A stretch of DNA of 64,000 bases. It comes from Natribaculum luteum. Its GTDB lineage: Archaea > Halobacteriota > Halobacteria > Halobacteriales > Natrialbaceae. The stretch spans positions 992,001 to 1,056,000 of the forward strand of contig NZ_CP095397.1 in the NCBI RefSeq assembly GCF_023008545.1, written 5' to 3'. Within the stretch, counting starts at the first letter, position 1, and each line of letters opens with the position of its first letter. Shown in pieces: positions 45,662-54,333 of this stretch. The translations under genes were made by a program, and so were the position numbers. The notes beneath the pieces are model-generated. The model saw nothing but the letters and a program-made list of their open reading frames with translations. It made no database searches and had not been told where the DNA came from.

Positions 45662-45775
45662 CTCGGCCAGCCCGAGGACGTCGCCAACGCCGCCGCGTTC
45701 CTCGTCAGCGACATGGCAGGTCACGTGACCGCCGAGTCGCTGCTCGTCGACGGAGGCGCCCGGAACACGAGCTAG
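45662..45775 (+). pseudogene. 3' remnant of a short-chain dehydrogenase gene
   Basis: Reading from 45662, the frame gives LGQPEDVANAAAFLVSDMAG and ends ESLLVDGGARNTS with TAG. This is the conserved C-terminal end of a classical SDR (xGxPEDVAxAxxFL ... VDGG). A TGA lies two codons upstream and the remaining 200 or so residues are absent; a MITE-like element and a hairpin lie upstream instead. The fragment is too short to be a functional enzyme. The rest of 45211-45806 holds no gene. Confidence 0.75.
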
Positions 45776-45806
45776 TTCGGCGAAAACCAGGCGGATCGCA
45801 GACGAC

Positions 45807-46688
45807 CTACGACGTCTCCTGACGGACTCGGCGGTCGATCGCACTTGCCAGCCGATCGTAGAACCCCGGTTCGTACTTCGTCGCCGCGTCGATCGTCGGC
45901 CGGGCGTTCGTCTCGTTGACGACGACTCGATCGTCCGTCACGAGCAAGTCGACGCCGAGAAACGGGATCTGGAGTTCACGGGCCGCTGACTCGGCGATCT
46001 CCCGCCAGGGGGCCGGCAGGTCGGCCCCCGTCGCTTCCGCTCCACGGTGGACGTTGTGTTTCCACCGACCATCGGCGCGTGCACCGTCGGGCAATCGACG
46101 TTCGACCGCGCCGACGTACTCTCCTTCGAGAACCATCACCCGATAGTCGACGGCGCCGGGGAGGTACTCCTGGACGAGAAACGACTTGTCGCCCGTCGCC
46201 CGGTAGTCGTGGACTAGCCCGAGATAGTCACAGATGCCGAGAAAGGAGTCGAGGTCGTGGGCTTTCGCGACTCCGGCGCCGCGCGTCGTCGAGTTCGGTT
46301 TGACCACCACCGGCGGATCGAACCGTTCGAAGACTGCACGGAGGTCGGACTCGTCGACGGCGTTCGAGACGTAGACTGACTCGGGTACGGGGAGGCCAGC
46401 ACGCTCGAGACGTGCCAGTACTTCCGCTTTATTCCGCGAGGTCACGACGGCGTCGCGGCCGTTGAGCCACGGCACCGCGAGAAGCGCGTCCGCGACGCCG
46501 CCTTCCATCAGCCGCCCGGGGTAGACGAAGCCGACGTCGAACTCGTCCGGCGACCACGGCGCGTCTCCCCCCAGTGGAATCGTGCGCTCGCGCACGCGCA
46601 CGTGATGAATCTGGATACCCCGCTCTGCGAGCGGTTCACGCATCCGCTCGAAGGTCTCCTCCCGATTTACGACGGCGAGGTCGATCAT
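45807..46688 (-). CDS. RimK-type ATP-grasp ligase
   Basis: The 293-aa protein starts MIDLAVVNREETFERMREPL. The ATP-grasp core includes DPPVVVKPNSTTRGAGVAKA (P-loop-like), FLVQEYLPGAVDYRVMVLEG and the metal site FLGVDLLVTDDRVVVNETNA. This is the RimK/LysX group, which joins amino acids such as glutamate to peptides, cofactors or carrier proteins; the acceptor here is unknown. The minus-strand CATCTTTTTGCC near 46714 gives a leaderless start at 46688, and upstream codons lack homology. Confidence 0.85.
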   Translation of the reverse strand: MIDLAVVNREETFERMREPLAERGIQIHHVRVRERTIPLGGDAPWSPDEFDVGFVYPGRLMEGGVADALLAVPWLNGRDAVVTSRNKAEVLARLERAGLPVPESVYVSNAVDESDLRAVFERFDPPVVVKPNSTTRGAGVAKAHDLDSFLGICDYLGLVHDYRATGDKSFLVQEYLPGAVDYRVMVLEGEYVGAVERRLPDGARADGRWKHNVHRGAEATGADLPAPWREIAESAARELQIPFLGVDLLVTDDRVVVNETNARPTIDAATKYEPGFYDRLASAIDRRVRQETS

Positions 46689-46870
46689 ACGCGTACCTGC
46701 GAGTCCGACGGCAAAAAGATGCAGATGAGAGACGGCGTTCAGATCGGGCGAACAGCCAAGCAGAAAAAGCAGCGCTCTCGGAAACGAAAGTGAGTCTCTC
46801 GAGTCGTCGACCGGCGGCACGCCGGACGGTGCAGTCGCTGCCGGACGAGACGAACGGAGAGGACGTGGTC

Positions 46871-47401
46871 TTACGCGATCAGCTTCTCTTCGCCTTTCTC
46901 GACGACGATCCGACACGGCGGCGAGATCTTGTTGTAGGCGCGACGGAGCGCGTCCTTGGCGAAGTCGGCGTCGTCGACGTCACACCAGATCGTAAAGAGG
47001 CGTTCACCCTGCTGGATCCGTGCGGCGGTGCCGACGATCTTCCCGAACGCCTGGCGCATCCCGTCGGAAACACGGTCTGCACCCGCACCCGTCGCCTGCT
47101 TGTTCTCGCGGATGACGTGGTGGGGGAACTTCCGGAGGATCATCTTGTAGTTGCCCTCACCTGCGTTTTTCAGCATGTGGCGGTTCGCGGAGAGACGCGA
47201 GGCCTCGAGCGACCCGTGGCGGATCTGGCACTCCTCCTCGAGGACGAGGCTGATCTGGACGGGGTAGTCGTCGGAGTCGGCCCCGATGTCACCCATCTTG
47301 TGCTGTGCGATCTTCGAACCCGGGATCCCAGTGATGTACTCACGGCGCGTGTAGGCCGGTTTACTGATCTCCCGGTACATGGAGGCGGGTTTGTCGGCCA
47401 T
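46871..47401 (-). CDS. rpl10e: 50S ribosomal protein uL16/L10e
   Basis: The 176-aa archaeal L10e begins [20 protein letters not shown]. Conserved stretches [41 protein letters not shown] and [10 protein letters not shown] are all present. It sits near the A-site tRNA and 5S rRNA. TTTATCC on the minus strand near 47437 is the likely TATA box. It is convergent with no close partner, and apparently monocistronic. Confidence 0.97.
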   Translation of the reverse strand: MADKPASMYREISKPAYTRREYITGIPGSKIAQHKMGDIGADSDDYPVQISLVLEEECQIRHGSLEASRLSANRHMLKNAGEGNYKMILRKFPHHVIRENKQATGAGADRVSDGMRQAFGKIVGTAARIQQGERLFTIWCDVDDADFAKDALRRAYNKISPPCRIVVEKGEEKLIA

Positions 47402-47560
47402 AGTTACTTACCCAAAGCGAAGCCTACCGCGCGGATAAAGCCTTCGAAGCGTCAGCGACGCCGACAGAGACGAGACACTGTTCGAGATCGAGACGTCTGG
47501 CCAATCCGATTCCGGCGCGTAACCACTCGCCGACGACCGACAACACGGATGCCGACAGAA

Positions 47561-47791
47561 TCAGTTCGCGACGACGTAGCGGTCGCCGTCTTTCTCGACG
47601 AGAGCGTCCGAGGACAGCGAGTTCAGCACGCTCAGGATCGCGATCTTCTTCATCGTGAGCGCCTGGGCCAGATCATCGACCGTTGCGCCATCGGCAGCTT
47701 CGATGTAGAGGTACACGAGCTTCGCCTGTGGTGACTGCAGGTCGTCCGGGATTGGCTCGAGGTTCGTTGTGGTGAGTTGCTGTTCCATCAT
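47561..47791 (-). CDS. small winged-helix protein
   Basis: The 76-aa protein starts MMEQQLTTTNLEPIPDDLQS. Residues about 20-75 form one winged helix: SPQAKLVYLYIEAADGATVDDLAQALTMKKIAILSVLNSLSSDALVEKDGDRYVVAN. It resembles the DNA-binding part of TrmB/MarR-like proteins, with no sensor domain. The minus-strand TTTATATTG near 47823 predicts transcription at about 47797, consistent with this ATG (the next ATG at 47788 is equally possible). The target is unknown. Confidence 0.8.
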   Translation of the reverse strand: MMEQQLTTTNLEPIPDDLQSPQAKLVYLYIEAADGATVDDLAQALTMKKIAILSVLNSLSSDALVEKDGDRYVVAN

Positions 47792-48152
47792 TGTATCTAC
47801 ACGAACTCCGCCCCTCAATATAAATCTATGCCCAAGTGCATGGATATGAGCTAGTCTATATTAGTTTGGTTATACAGATATAAGGAGGGTGCGAACTGAC
47901 GGATTATCGATCCGAAAACGGGAGGGAGATCCGGTGTTCGGGGCACTTCCCGACCGGATTTGTCATTCCGACGTCTGCAGAGGGGCTACCACGTTCTCGC
48001 ATATAATTCCACCGCGAGTGATATGTTATCAACTTCCGAAAGACGTACGGTATCAAATGTCGAGATCACGGGCCGACGTCGACGGAAGCCAAACGGCAAT
48101 AGGAGGCCCGTACGGCAGCGTGTTTAAGGCGTTGCCACCACTACCTCGCAGC
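47792..48152. other. intergenic promoter region, no gene seen
   Basis: This 360-bp interval separates the divergent wHTH and protease genes. It holds the minus-strand TATA box near 47823, an AT-rich stretch (TATATTAGTTTGGTTATACA, about 47857) and, just before the protease, GTTTAAGGC at about 48121, suited to a leaderless start at 48153. An open frame from 47889 is in phase with the protease but lacks protein-like features. Confidence 0.5.
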
Positions 48153-49340
48153 ATGAAGAGTTTCAGGATCGGATCGCTGTTTGGCATCCCGATCAAGCTC
48201 GATCTGACGTTCCTGCTCGTTCTTCCACTGTTCGCGTACCTGATCGGTGCGCAGGTCGAGCCGATCACCGGCGTTCTCAACGACGTCTGGGATGCCGGAA
48301 TCGCGACCGAGGCGCTGACCACCGGCGTGACGCCGTGGATACTTGGACTGGTCGCGGCGATCGGGCTGTTCGTCGGCGTCGTCCTCCACGAACTCGGCCA
48401 CTCGCTGACCGCACAGCGCTATGGGTTTCCGATCGACTCGATCACACTCTGGCTGTTCGGCGGCATCGCCGCCCTCTCGGAAATGCCCGAGAACTGGCGA
48501 CAGGAGCTCAACATCGCCATTGCCGGTCCCATCGTGAGCGTCCTCATCGGGATCGTCTCCTACAGCCTGTTTCTGCTGACCCCGTCCGTCCTCGGCGATG
48601 CCGCGTCGGCGGCGACGCTCAACGGCGCGCTGTTCGTCCTCGGCTACCTCGCCGTGTTGAACGTCGCACTCGCGATCTTCAACATGCTCCCTGCGTTCCC
48701 GATGGACGGCGGACGCGTCCTGCGAGCGCTGCTCGCCCGGAACCAGCCCTACGCGCAGGCGACCCAGCAGGCAGCGAACGTGGGCAAACTCTTCGCCCTG
48801 CTGATGGGGCTGTTCGGGCTGTTCGCGTTCAACATCATCCTCATCGGCATCGCCTTTTTCGTCTACATCGGCGCATCGAGCGAAGCCCAGCAGGTGACGA
48901 TGAAAGCCGCGTTCGAGGGCGTCACCGTCAGCGACATCATGACGCGCTCTCGAGACCTGCACACCGTCAGCCCACAGACGAGCGTCGCCGACCTCGTCCG
49001 CCGGATGTTCAGCGAGCGCCACACGGGCTATCCCGTCCTCGAGAACGGCCACCTCGCCGGCCTCGTGACGCTCGACGACGCCCAGGAGATCGACCCCGTC
49101 GAACGGGACGCCTACACGGTCGACGACGTCATGACGACGGACCTGCAGACGATCGAGCCCGACGCGGACGCGATGACCGCCATCGAGCGCATGCAACAGG
49201 AGAACATCGGCCGCCTGCTCGTCGTCGACGACGGGAACCTGATCGGACTCATCACCCGGACGGACATCATGACCGCCATGGACATCATCAAGCAAAGCGG
49301 TGCGATCGACCCGCTCGAGCGAGGCCAGCCTGCAGACTGA
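48153..49340 (+). CDS. site-2 protease family membrane metalloprotease with CBS domains
   Basis: The 395-aa protein starts MKSFRIGSLFGIPIKLDLTF. The zinc site is HELGH (residues 79-83) in a membrane helix, and the second ligand region is NMLPAFPMDGG near 175-187. Several membrane segments end near residue 245, and two CBS domains follow (VSDIMTRSRDLHTVSPQTSV and VDDVMTTDLQTIEPDADAMT). It is a rhomboid-like intramembrane protease of the M50/S2P class, probably gated by adenine nucleotides through the CBS pair. Substrates are unknown. The stop codon lies in the first unit of a GACTGA repeat. Confidence 0.93.
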   Translation: MKSFRIGSLFGIPIKLDLTFLLVLPLFAYLIGAQVEPITGVLNDVWDAGIATEALTTGVTPWILGLVAAIGLFVGVVLHELGHSLTAQRYGFPIDSITLWLFGGIAALSEMPENWRQELNIAIAGPIVSVLIGIVSYSLFLLTPSVLGDAASAATLNGALFVLGYLAVLNVALAIFNMLPAFPMDGGRVLRALLARNQPYAQATQQAANVGKLFALLMGLFGLFAFNIILIGIAFFVYIGASSEAQQVTMKAAFEGVTVSDIMTRSRDLHTVSPQTSVADLVRRMFSERHTGYPVLENGHLAGLVTLDDAQEIDPVERDAYTVDDVMTTDLQTIEPDADAMTAIERMQQENIGRLLVVDDGNLIGLITRTDIMTAMDIIKQSGAIDPLERGQPAD

Positions 49341-49364
49341 GACTGAGACTGAGACTGAGACTGA
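49335..49364 (+). repeat. GACTGA hexamer repeated five times
   Basis: Five exact tandem units cover 49335-49364. The stop codon of the protease gene (TGA, 49338-49340) is inside unit 1, so every further unit repeats an in-frame Asp-stop. Slippage here would not alter the protein. Confidence 0.8.
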
Positions 49365-49432
49365 TCCTCGAGACTCTCACGTCGGTTTTACGACGTCTAC
49401 CAGGTGATGAGACGACGGTTTCGAAGACGAAT

Positions 49433-49510
49433 ATAACGGATGCGAGTCAGCTCCGGGGTAACCGTGACCCGTCTTGCGTCGCCCCAGTAACCAGTCACAG
49501 CAACCATTAT
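49433..49510. repeat. degenerate inverted-repeat element, copy of the 40779 family
   Basis: It runs from ATAACGGATGCGAGTCAG to CCAGTCACAGCAACCATTAT, 78 bp. Both ends match the 40779 and 63654 elements, but the centre is diverged (CTTGCGTCGCCCC instead of a full palindrome). It lies between the protease gene and tRNA-His. Confidence 0.5.
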
Positions 49511-49537
49511 GACTCCTCCATGAAGTCGTCGGAAAAA

Positions 49538-49559
49538 GTCCAGGTGCGAGAATCGAACC
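49538..49559 (-). other. orphan tRNA-His 3' end (attachment-site-like)
   Basis: The minus strand carries the last 22 nt of tRNA-His (T-arm and acceptor) with one change. It lies about 100 bp past the tRNA 3' end in the tRNA's own direction. An inverted T-arm piece (GGGTTCGATTCT) occurs at about 49602 on the plus strand, and CCTGCGGC/GCCGCAGG (49625-49654) forms an 8-bp hairpin between. Confidence 0.5.
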
Positions 49560-49656
49560 GAAGGAAGACGGTCGCCTCGCTTCGCTCGGCGCTGCGACTT
49601 CCAGGGTTCGATTCTCTGAGGATTCCTGCGGCTCACGAATTTGTTCGCCGCAGGAA

Positions 49657-49729
49657 GTCCGGGTGCGAGAATCGAACCCGCGTCTCAGCCTCCACAAGGC
49701 TGAAGGATAACCACTACCCCAACCCGGAC
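49657..49729 (-). tRNA. tRNA-His (GTG)
   Basis: On the minus strand the cloverleaf has acceptor TCCGGGT/ACCCGGA, anticodon stem CAGCC/GGCTG around the loop TTGTGGA (anticodon GTG), and T-arm GCGGG-TTCGATT-CTCGC. A G is encoded at position -1 and pairs with C73, the identity element of tRNA-His, so it need not be added after transcription. CCA is not encoded. Confidence 0.95.
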
Positions 49730-49874
49730 GCGCTTGCAACAGTACGTAGTCGACGAGTTCCTGAAATACGTTACGCTATCGGCGACGGCGTGTGAATCCC
49801 TACCGGGCACCCCTCACTCGAGTACGTGCCATCCGCGACGCTTTTCCCGACGGCACGAGTAGTTCCGCCAACGC

Positions 49875-50330
49875 GTGGCCATCACCGACAAGATCTACGT
49901 CAAAAACCACCGCCAGCTCAGCTCCCAGCTCGAGACCAACATCCCCAAGGGGGCGTTCAAGGGTGCAACCCTCGACATCCTCTTTCAGGGCGAGGGGCTC
50001 GAGAAGCTCGACGATGCCACCAGAGAGCGGGTGCTCGACTTCGCACAGGACTTTCTCGACTGTGACTGTGACAACAACCCCTACTGTGGCTGTCCGGAAC
50101 GGAAGTTCATGCGGTACCTGCTCGAGTTGCGCGCCCAGGGGCTCGGTCCAGACGCCATCGTGGACGTGATGAGCGACGACTACATGGTCTATGCCTACCC
50201 CGGCGACGTGCTCTCGTTTCTCGACGACGCCGTCAGGACGCTCGAGGCGGCCGAAGGACTGGCAGGCGTGGAAGGCGACGGAGAAAAACGCGACGAGATC
50301 AGGCGGGCAAAGCGGGACCTCGAACGGTAG
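49875..50330 (+). CDS. DUF5814-like cysteine-rich protein
   Basis: The 151-aa protein starts with GTG, MAITDKIYVKNHRQLSSQLE. A CDCDNNPYCGC cluster near residue 63 has four closely spaced cysteines that could bind zinc or an iron-sulfur cluster; the rest is helical. The sequence matches haloarchaeal proteins I recall as DUF5814, a domain also linked to archaeal helicases, but this is from memory. CTTTTCC near 49842 may be the promoter. It is convergent with an RHH protein gene. Confidence 0.65.
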   Translation: MAITDKIYVKNHRQLSSQLETNIPKGAFKGATLDILFQGEGLEKLDDATRERVLDFAQDFLDCDCDNNPYCGCPERKFMRYLLELRAQGLGPDAIVDVMSDDYMVYAYPGDVLSFLDDAVRTLEAAEGLAGVEGDGEKRDEIRRAKRDLER

Positions 50331-50341
50331 AGACTCGCGTC

Positions 50342-50740
50342 TCAGCGCAGCTGATAGGGTTCGTCGTCGAGATCGTCGAGAAACAGGACGTCTCGTTCTT
50401 CGGAATCCAGTCGTTCCCGGAGGTCGGCGACGTAGGCTTTGTGTTCTTCGAGCTGCTCGCGGAGGTGTTCGGCCTCGAGTTCGAGCCGTTCGTGTTCGCG
50501 GACGAAACTCTTGGGTACCTCGACGGTCGGCGGAAACGACGGCTCTTCGCTCTCTCGCTTGCGGTCCTCGAGTTCGGACTCGGGGACGACCGAGACCTGG
50601 CCGTCGTGTTCGACCAGCATGTCGACGTAATCCCGGAAGACCGCGGACAACGAGATGTCGCGCTCTTCGGCGATGTCCTGGAGCGCCTCGAACGCGTCCT
50701 CGCTCACCCGAAACGAGATCGTCTTGTTCTTGTTGCCCAT
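50342..50740 (-). CDS. ribbon-helix-helix regulator with coiled coil
   Basis: The 132-aa protein starts MGNKNKTISFRVSEDAFEAL. The first 50 residues are a CopG/Arc ribbon-helix-helix fold (ISFRVSEDAFEALQDIAEERDISLSAVFRDYVDML). A long acidic coiled coil (REHERLELEAEHLREQLEEHKAYVADLRERL) makes up the C-terminal half. The shape resembles the CdrL-type regulators of haloarchaeal cell division, but no ftsZ2 or cdrS adjoins it. The minus-strand ATTAAGTAG near 50770 gives a leaderless start. Confidence 0.82.
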   Translation of the reverse strand: MGNKNKTISFRVSEDAFEALQDIAEERDISLSAVFRDYVDMLVEHDGQVSVVPESELEDRKRESEEPSFPPTVEVPKSFVREHERLELEAEHLREQLEEHKAYVADLRERLDSEERDVLFLDDLDDEPYQLR

Positions 50741-50939
50741 GGTATCTGTATTCCGTACGGTGGCTACTTAATCGTTCGTCAGACTGACTGCTCTGCAGAT
50801 GGGATATCCGTACGAACGCAGTCGAATTCACCGCCAGGTCTGCTCGATCGGTTGCGTCTCGCGATCGGAGCGATCACTCGAGACGACTCGGTCGATCGAA
50901 AACGGCAGGTGGTGGATGGTGGTGTGTCGTGTCGGTCGA

Positions 50940-51566
50940 TCAGGGCGTCGCTTCCGTCTCCTCTAGGCTCTCGAGTGCCTGGATCACGTCGCGACGGTAG
51001 TTCTCGACGGGCGAGTCGTACCGTTCGCGGGCCATCTGGGCGTACTCGTTGCTGGATGCAGTCGAAGCTCCTTCGGGATCCGCCTGCTCGGCTTCCCACT
51101 CCTCGAACGCCTCGATCCGCTCGAGCGTTCGTTCGGCGGTCTCGACGACCCAGCGGTCGCGCGTCGCATCGTCGACGACGGCGATCGTCTCGGGACGGAC
51201 CGAGACGTTGATCGTGCCGTCTTCGGGTTCGTAGGTCCGGGGTTTGCCGACGACGGCGACGTACGCCGGCGGTTCGGTCTCCCGAAGCACCGAGGCGGCT
51301 TCGGGCTGGTACTGGCCGGCGTAGACGAAGAACGTCCCCGTCGGATCGACGACGCGGCCGCGCCAGTACTCGCTCTCGTCGCCGACGTCTTCGGTTTCGG
51401 TGAGCGTCCCGACGACGAACACGCGGTTCGCACGGTCGCCGGTCGGCAACAGCGCGTAGTTAGGTGCGCGCTCGTCGTCGCTTTCTTTGAACGTATACGT
51501 CGAATCGTTGAACTCCGAGGCGAAGACGCGACGGGCGACTTCGCGGGTGAGTTGTGCCTGACTCAT
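50940..51566 (-). CDS. RPA-associated protein (RPAP family)
   Basis: The 208-aa protein begins MSQAQLTREVARRVFASEFN. An OB-fold follows (RVFVVGTLTETEDVGDESEYWRGRVVDPTGTFFVYAG ... VAVVGKPRTYE). It matches haloarchaeal Rpap proteins, which bind their cognate RPA and take part in DNA repair. It follows the RPA gene by 1 bp, so the two form an operon. In Haloferax the two-gene layout is rpa3-rpap3, and this pair most likely corresponds to it. Confidence 0.88.
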   Translation of the reverse strand: MSQAQLTREVARRVFASEFNDSTYTFKESDDERAPNYALLPTGDRANRVFVVGTLTETEDVGDESEYWRGRVVDPTGTFFVYAGQYQPEAASVLRETEPPAYVAVVGKPRTYEPEDGTINVSVRPETIAVVDDATRDRWVVETAERTLERIEAFEEWEAEQADPEGASTASSNEYAQMARERYDSPVENYRRDVIQALESLEETEATP

Positions 51567-51567
51567 G

Positions 51568-52497
51568 TCACATCGACCTCGCTTTGATCAGCAGTTCTTC
51601 CCCGTCGACTGGCCCGTCGAGTTCCTCGACCTCGTCCGCCAGGACGTAGCGGCCGAACGTCGGGCCCTCGACACGGTAGTACGTTCCGAGGATCTTCTCG
51701 GCGATCTCGTCTGCGACGACGGTCGTATCCAGCGCGTCCATCGCCATCTCCTTGGCTTCCTCGAGGCTGATCCCGGTCAGCGCCTCGGTGGCCTCCTTGT
51801 CGAAGATGACCTCGTGTGCGTCGATGCCGTCGTCGACGACGCCTTTGATCCGGAGGTCGAACTCGCCTTCGACCTCGCCGTGTTCGCTACAGCGCCCGTT
51901 CTGGAGGACGCGAGTACAGCCCTCGTGGGGACAGCGTTTGATCAGGCCGCTCCCGCTTTGCATGTCGACGAGTGCGCCCTCGACCTCGCTCGTGTCGTTG
52001 CCGACCTCGAGGTCCTCGTCGAGTTCCTCGATCACCGTCGTCGAGTTGAGTTTGACCGAGTACCGGCCCTGGTACTCGTCGGTGACGACGTTGCGAAGCC
52101 GGTAGACGCCACCTTCCTCGAGCGTGGGCAGGTCCGATTTGGCCCACTTGGTGAACTTGATCGTGCCCGTGGGGTCGCCCAGCAGGCCGACCTGTGCGAT
52201 AGAGTCGCTACGGGGTTCCCAGAGTTCGATCACCTTCGCGGTGAGGTCGATCCACTGTTCGGGTTCGTCCACGTCCTCGACGCTGGCCTCCTGGCTGGCG
52301 CTGCCGGCGAGGTCGTCGCGCTCTAAGCCCGCCTCGTCGAGGTAGTGGTTGGTGACGCTGCGTCGCGCCTCGTCGATCGGTACTTTGTACTCGTCGACGA
52401 GCGTCGTCAGTCGTCCTTCGACGTCCTCGACGTCGACGTCGAGGTGGTCCGAAAACTGCTCGTGTATGTCTTCCGCGTGCTGTCGTACGTCGCTCAT
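51568..52497 (-). CDS. replication protein A (single-stranded DNA-binding)
   Basis: The 309-aa RPA begins MSDVRQHAEDIHEQFSDHLD. It has an N-terminal helical domain, an OB fold (WIDLTAKVIELWEPRSDSIAQVGLLGDPTGTIKFTKWA), and a C-terminal zinc finger (CPHEGCTRVLQNGRCSEHG). Its length and its two-gene operon with an RPAP point to the RPA3 type. A TATA box (minus-strand TTTAAATAC near 52558) gives a leader of about 34 nt with a GGAGG Shine-Dalgarno-like element, one of the few non-leaderless starts here. The longer open frame upstream is not supported. Confidence 0.92.
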   Translation of the reverse strand: MSDVRQHAEDIHEQFSDHLDVDVEDVEGRLTTLVDEYKVPIDEARRSVTNHYLDEAGLERDDLAGSASQEASVEDVDEPEQWIDLTAKVIELWEPRSDSIAQVGLLGDPTGTIKFTKWAKSDLPTLEEGGVYRLRNVVTDEYQGRYSVKLNSTTVIEELDEDLEVGNDTSEVEGALVDMQSGSGLIKRCPHEGCTRVLQNGRCSEHGEVEGEFDLRIKGVVDDGIDAHEVIFDKEATEALTGISLEEAKEMAMDALDTTVVADEIAEKILGTYYRVEGPTFGRYVLADEVEELDGPVDGEELLIKARSM

Positions 52498-52601
52498 ACT
52501 GTCACGCCTCCTCCTGTGTCTCGATGGGAGGCATACCGCGTTTCGCTCCCGATCGTATTTAAACTGCCGGGACCGGAGTGAAAGTGAACGGCAAACGGCG
52601 A

Positions 52602-53846
52602 CTACGGCGACTCGACGTCGACTTCGACGGCGTTCGGTTCGACCGCGTTCGCGGCGTAGCCGCCCTCGTTCCAGGGGAACTCGTCGTCCTCGAGCGCGTC
52701 CCGCCACGCGTCGGGGTTCGAGATTCGCATCGGCTGTCGCCGGCCCCGTTCGTCGGTCGCACGCGACGCGAGGACGTGCGTTCCCGGCGTCGCCTCCCAG
52801 TCGTAGCGAAACAGACGCCACGCGCCCGCGTAGTCGGGACCGAACAGCTCCGCAGCGTCCCAGGTGTCGCCGCCGTCGGTCGACACCTCGACCTGCGTGA
52901 CGTCGTCGTCGCCGGCCCACGCCACGCCCGTAATCTCGACCGTCTCGTCGTCGGAAACGAAGACGGGCGACTCGCCGTCGGGCGCTCCGATGACGGACAT
53001 CACGGTCTGATCGAACGTGTACGGGTGTTCCGGTTCGCCAGCCTCGAATTGGTCCCACGTGTCGACCGTCTCGACGGTCTCGTTCGACTCGGGTTCGACG
53101 TCGGCGGGGTGGAGCCGGTAGGCTTCCTGCTGCCAGTAGGCGTGTTCGCCGGGTCGATCGAGCGAGTTTTCGACGACCATCGTGTCCATGAGCCGCAGCT
53201 CATCGACCCACTTGACGCTGTTTACGCCGTACCACCCGGGGACGATCACTCGAACAGGGAACCCGTGTTCGGGCGGCAGCGGCTGGCCGTTCATCTCGTA
53301 GGCGAGGATGCAGTCGTCGACGGCCTTCGAGAGCGGGATCGACCGCGCGAAGACGTCCTCGCCGTCCGACGGATCGCCGCCGACGGCCGTGAGCCACGCG
53401 TCGTCGACTGCGCTATCTAGCTGGTCGCGCACCACGGATCTGATCGGCGTCCCCGTCCAGACGGCCGTTCCGGCGGCCTCGTAGCCCCACTGGACGCTCC
53501 CTGTCTCCGGGCGGTGCTGTCCGCGACCGTTGCCGGCACACTCCATCGTGTGTGCGACCGCGACCGTCGGGAACTCGTCTTTGAGTTCCGCCAGCGTGTA
53601 CTCGCCCTCGAGTCCCCCGGCCAACGAGACGGTCCACGAGTCAGCCTCGGCGTCGGGGATGTCGTTGCGATGGCAGACGAAGTGTTCTTCGACGGGCGTC
53701 AGCCAGTTGGCGTAGGTCCGCCTGCTGGCCGCGCCGACGACGGTGTACTTGTCTTCCTCGTCTCGCGTCTCTCGGACGCCGCCCTTTCGCTCGAGGATCG
53801 CCTCGATCTCGTCGTGGCGGCTCGCTCGAGACTGGTCTGTGGCCAT
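52602..53846 (-). CDS. sulfite oxidase family molybdopterin-dependent oxidoreductase
   Basis: The 414-aa protein starts MATDQSRASRHDEIEAILER. The molybdopterin domain carries HTMECAGNGRGQHRP with Cys103 as Mo ligand, and GFPVRVIVPGWYGVNSVKWV. The C-terminal dimerisation domain (ITGVAWAGDDDVTQVEVSTDGGDTW) has an Ig fold. No heme domain or Tat signal is visible, so it is probably cytosolic. The physiological substrate may be sulfite or another S/N-oxide. A minus-strand AT-rich GATTTTC near 53872 supports a leaderless ATG at 53846; another ATG is at 53855. Confidence 0.9.
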   Translation of the reverse strand: MATDQSRASRHDEIEAILERKGGVRETRDEEDKYTVVGAASRRTYANWLTPVEEHFVCHRNDIPDAEADSWTVSLAGGLEGEYTLAELKDEFPTVAVAHTMECAGNGRGQHRPETGSVQWGYEAAGTAVWTGTPIRSVVRDQLDSAVDDAWLTAVGGDPSDGEDVFARSIPLSKAVDDCILAYEMNGQPLPPEHGFPVRVIVPGWYGVNSVKWVDELRLMDTMVVENSLDRPGEHAYWQQEAYRLHPADVEPESNETVETVDTWDQFEAGEPEHPYTFDQTVMSVIGAPDGESPVFVSDDETVEITGVAWAGDDDVTQVEVSTDGGDTWDAAELFGPDYAGAWRLFRYDWEATPGTHVLASRATDERGRRQPMRISNPDAWRDALEDDEFPWNEGGYAANAVEPNAVEVDVESP

Positions 53847-53976
53847 AGGTGGCATGCAACACGAAGAAAGAAAATCTTTCGCTACGAGAGGCGGTGGGGC
53901 CGTCGACCTCGTTCCCGCCAGTCTCAGCGGGGTACCGGCGACGGGACTATGTGGTCGCCCGTTCAACGGAACGATA

Positions 53977-54288
53977 ATGGCGGATCGTCGTCGACTCGAG
54001 CGCTTTCTCCGTTCGAAACTTCGGGAGGCAGGCCAGCAGTACGAGGAGTTTCGCAGATCGTCCGACGGACAACTCGAGGAGGCCCGCGAGGCGTACCAGG
54101 TCGCCCGAAACGCCCGTGGGCTGCCGACCGACGACGCGGGGCGTGCGAAGATCGTCTGTCGCCGGTACGCCGAACGGCGGGCGGCGAAACTCGACGAGGA
54201 GTTCCGTCCGGCGTGTTACGAGGCGGGCCACCCCGACTGTGAGGGCTGCGTCGAGGACGTCCACGAGGGACGGATCGAGACGTGGTGA
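53977..54288 (+). CDS. DUF7091-like small protein
   Basis: The 103-aa protein starts MADRRRLERFLRSKLREAGQ. It is a basic helical protein ending in a cysteine cluster, CYEAGHPDCEGCVEDVHEGRIE, that could bind zinc. It matches a haloarchaeal family I recall as DUF7091, of unknown function. ACTATG near 53950 fits a leaderless start. It diverges from the sulfite-oxidase-like gene. Confidence 0.75.
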   Translation: MADRRRLERFLRSKLREAGQQYEEFRRSSDGQLEEAREAYQVARNARGLPTDDAGRAKIVCRRYAERRAAKLDEEFRPACYEAGHPDCEGCVEDVHEGRIETW

Positions 54289-54333
54289 CGGGCGGCCGCG
54301 AACTGTTTTCCCCGACCGGAGTGAATCGCTGGC

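Noticed and set aside
46602-46793. 63-codon frame ending in a lysine/arginine-rich tail
   Set aside because: It is antisense to the start and promoter of the ATP-grasp gene.
50342-50740. Assignment of the RHH protein as the cell-division regulator CdrL
   Set aside because: The architecture fits, but neither cdrS nor ftsZ2 adjoins it, so only a general RHH call is made.
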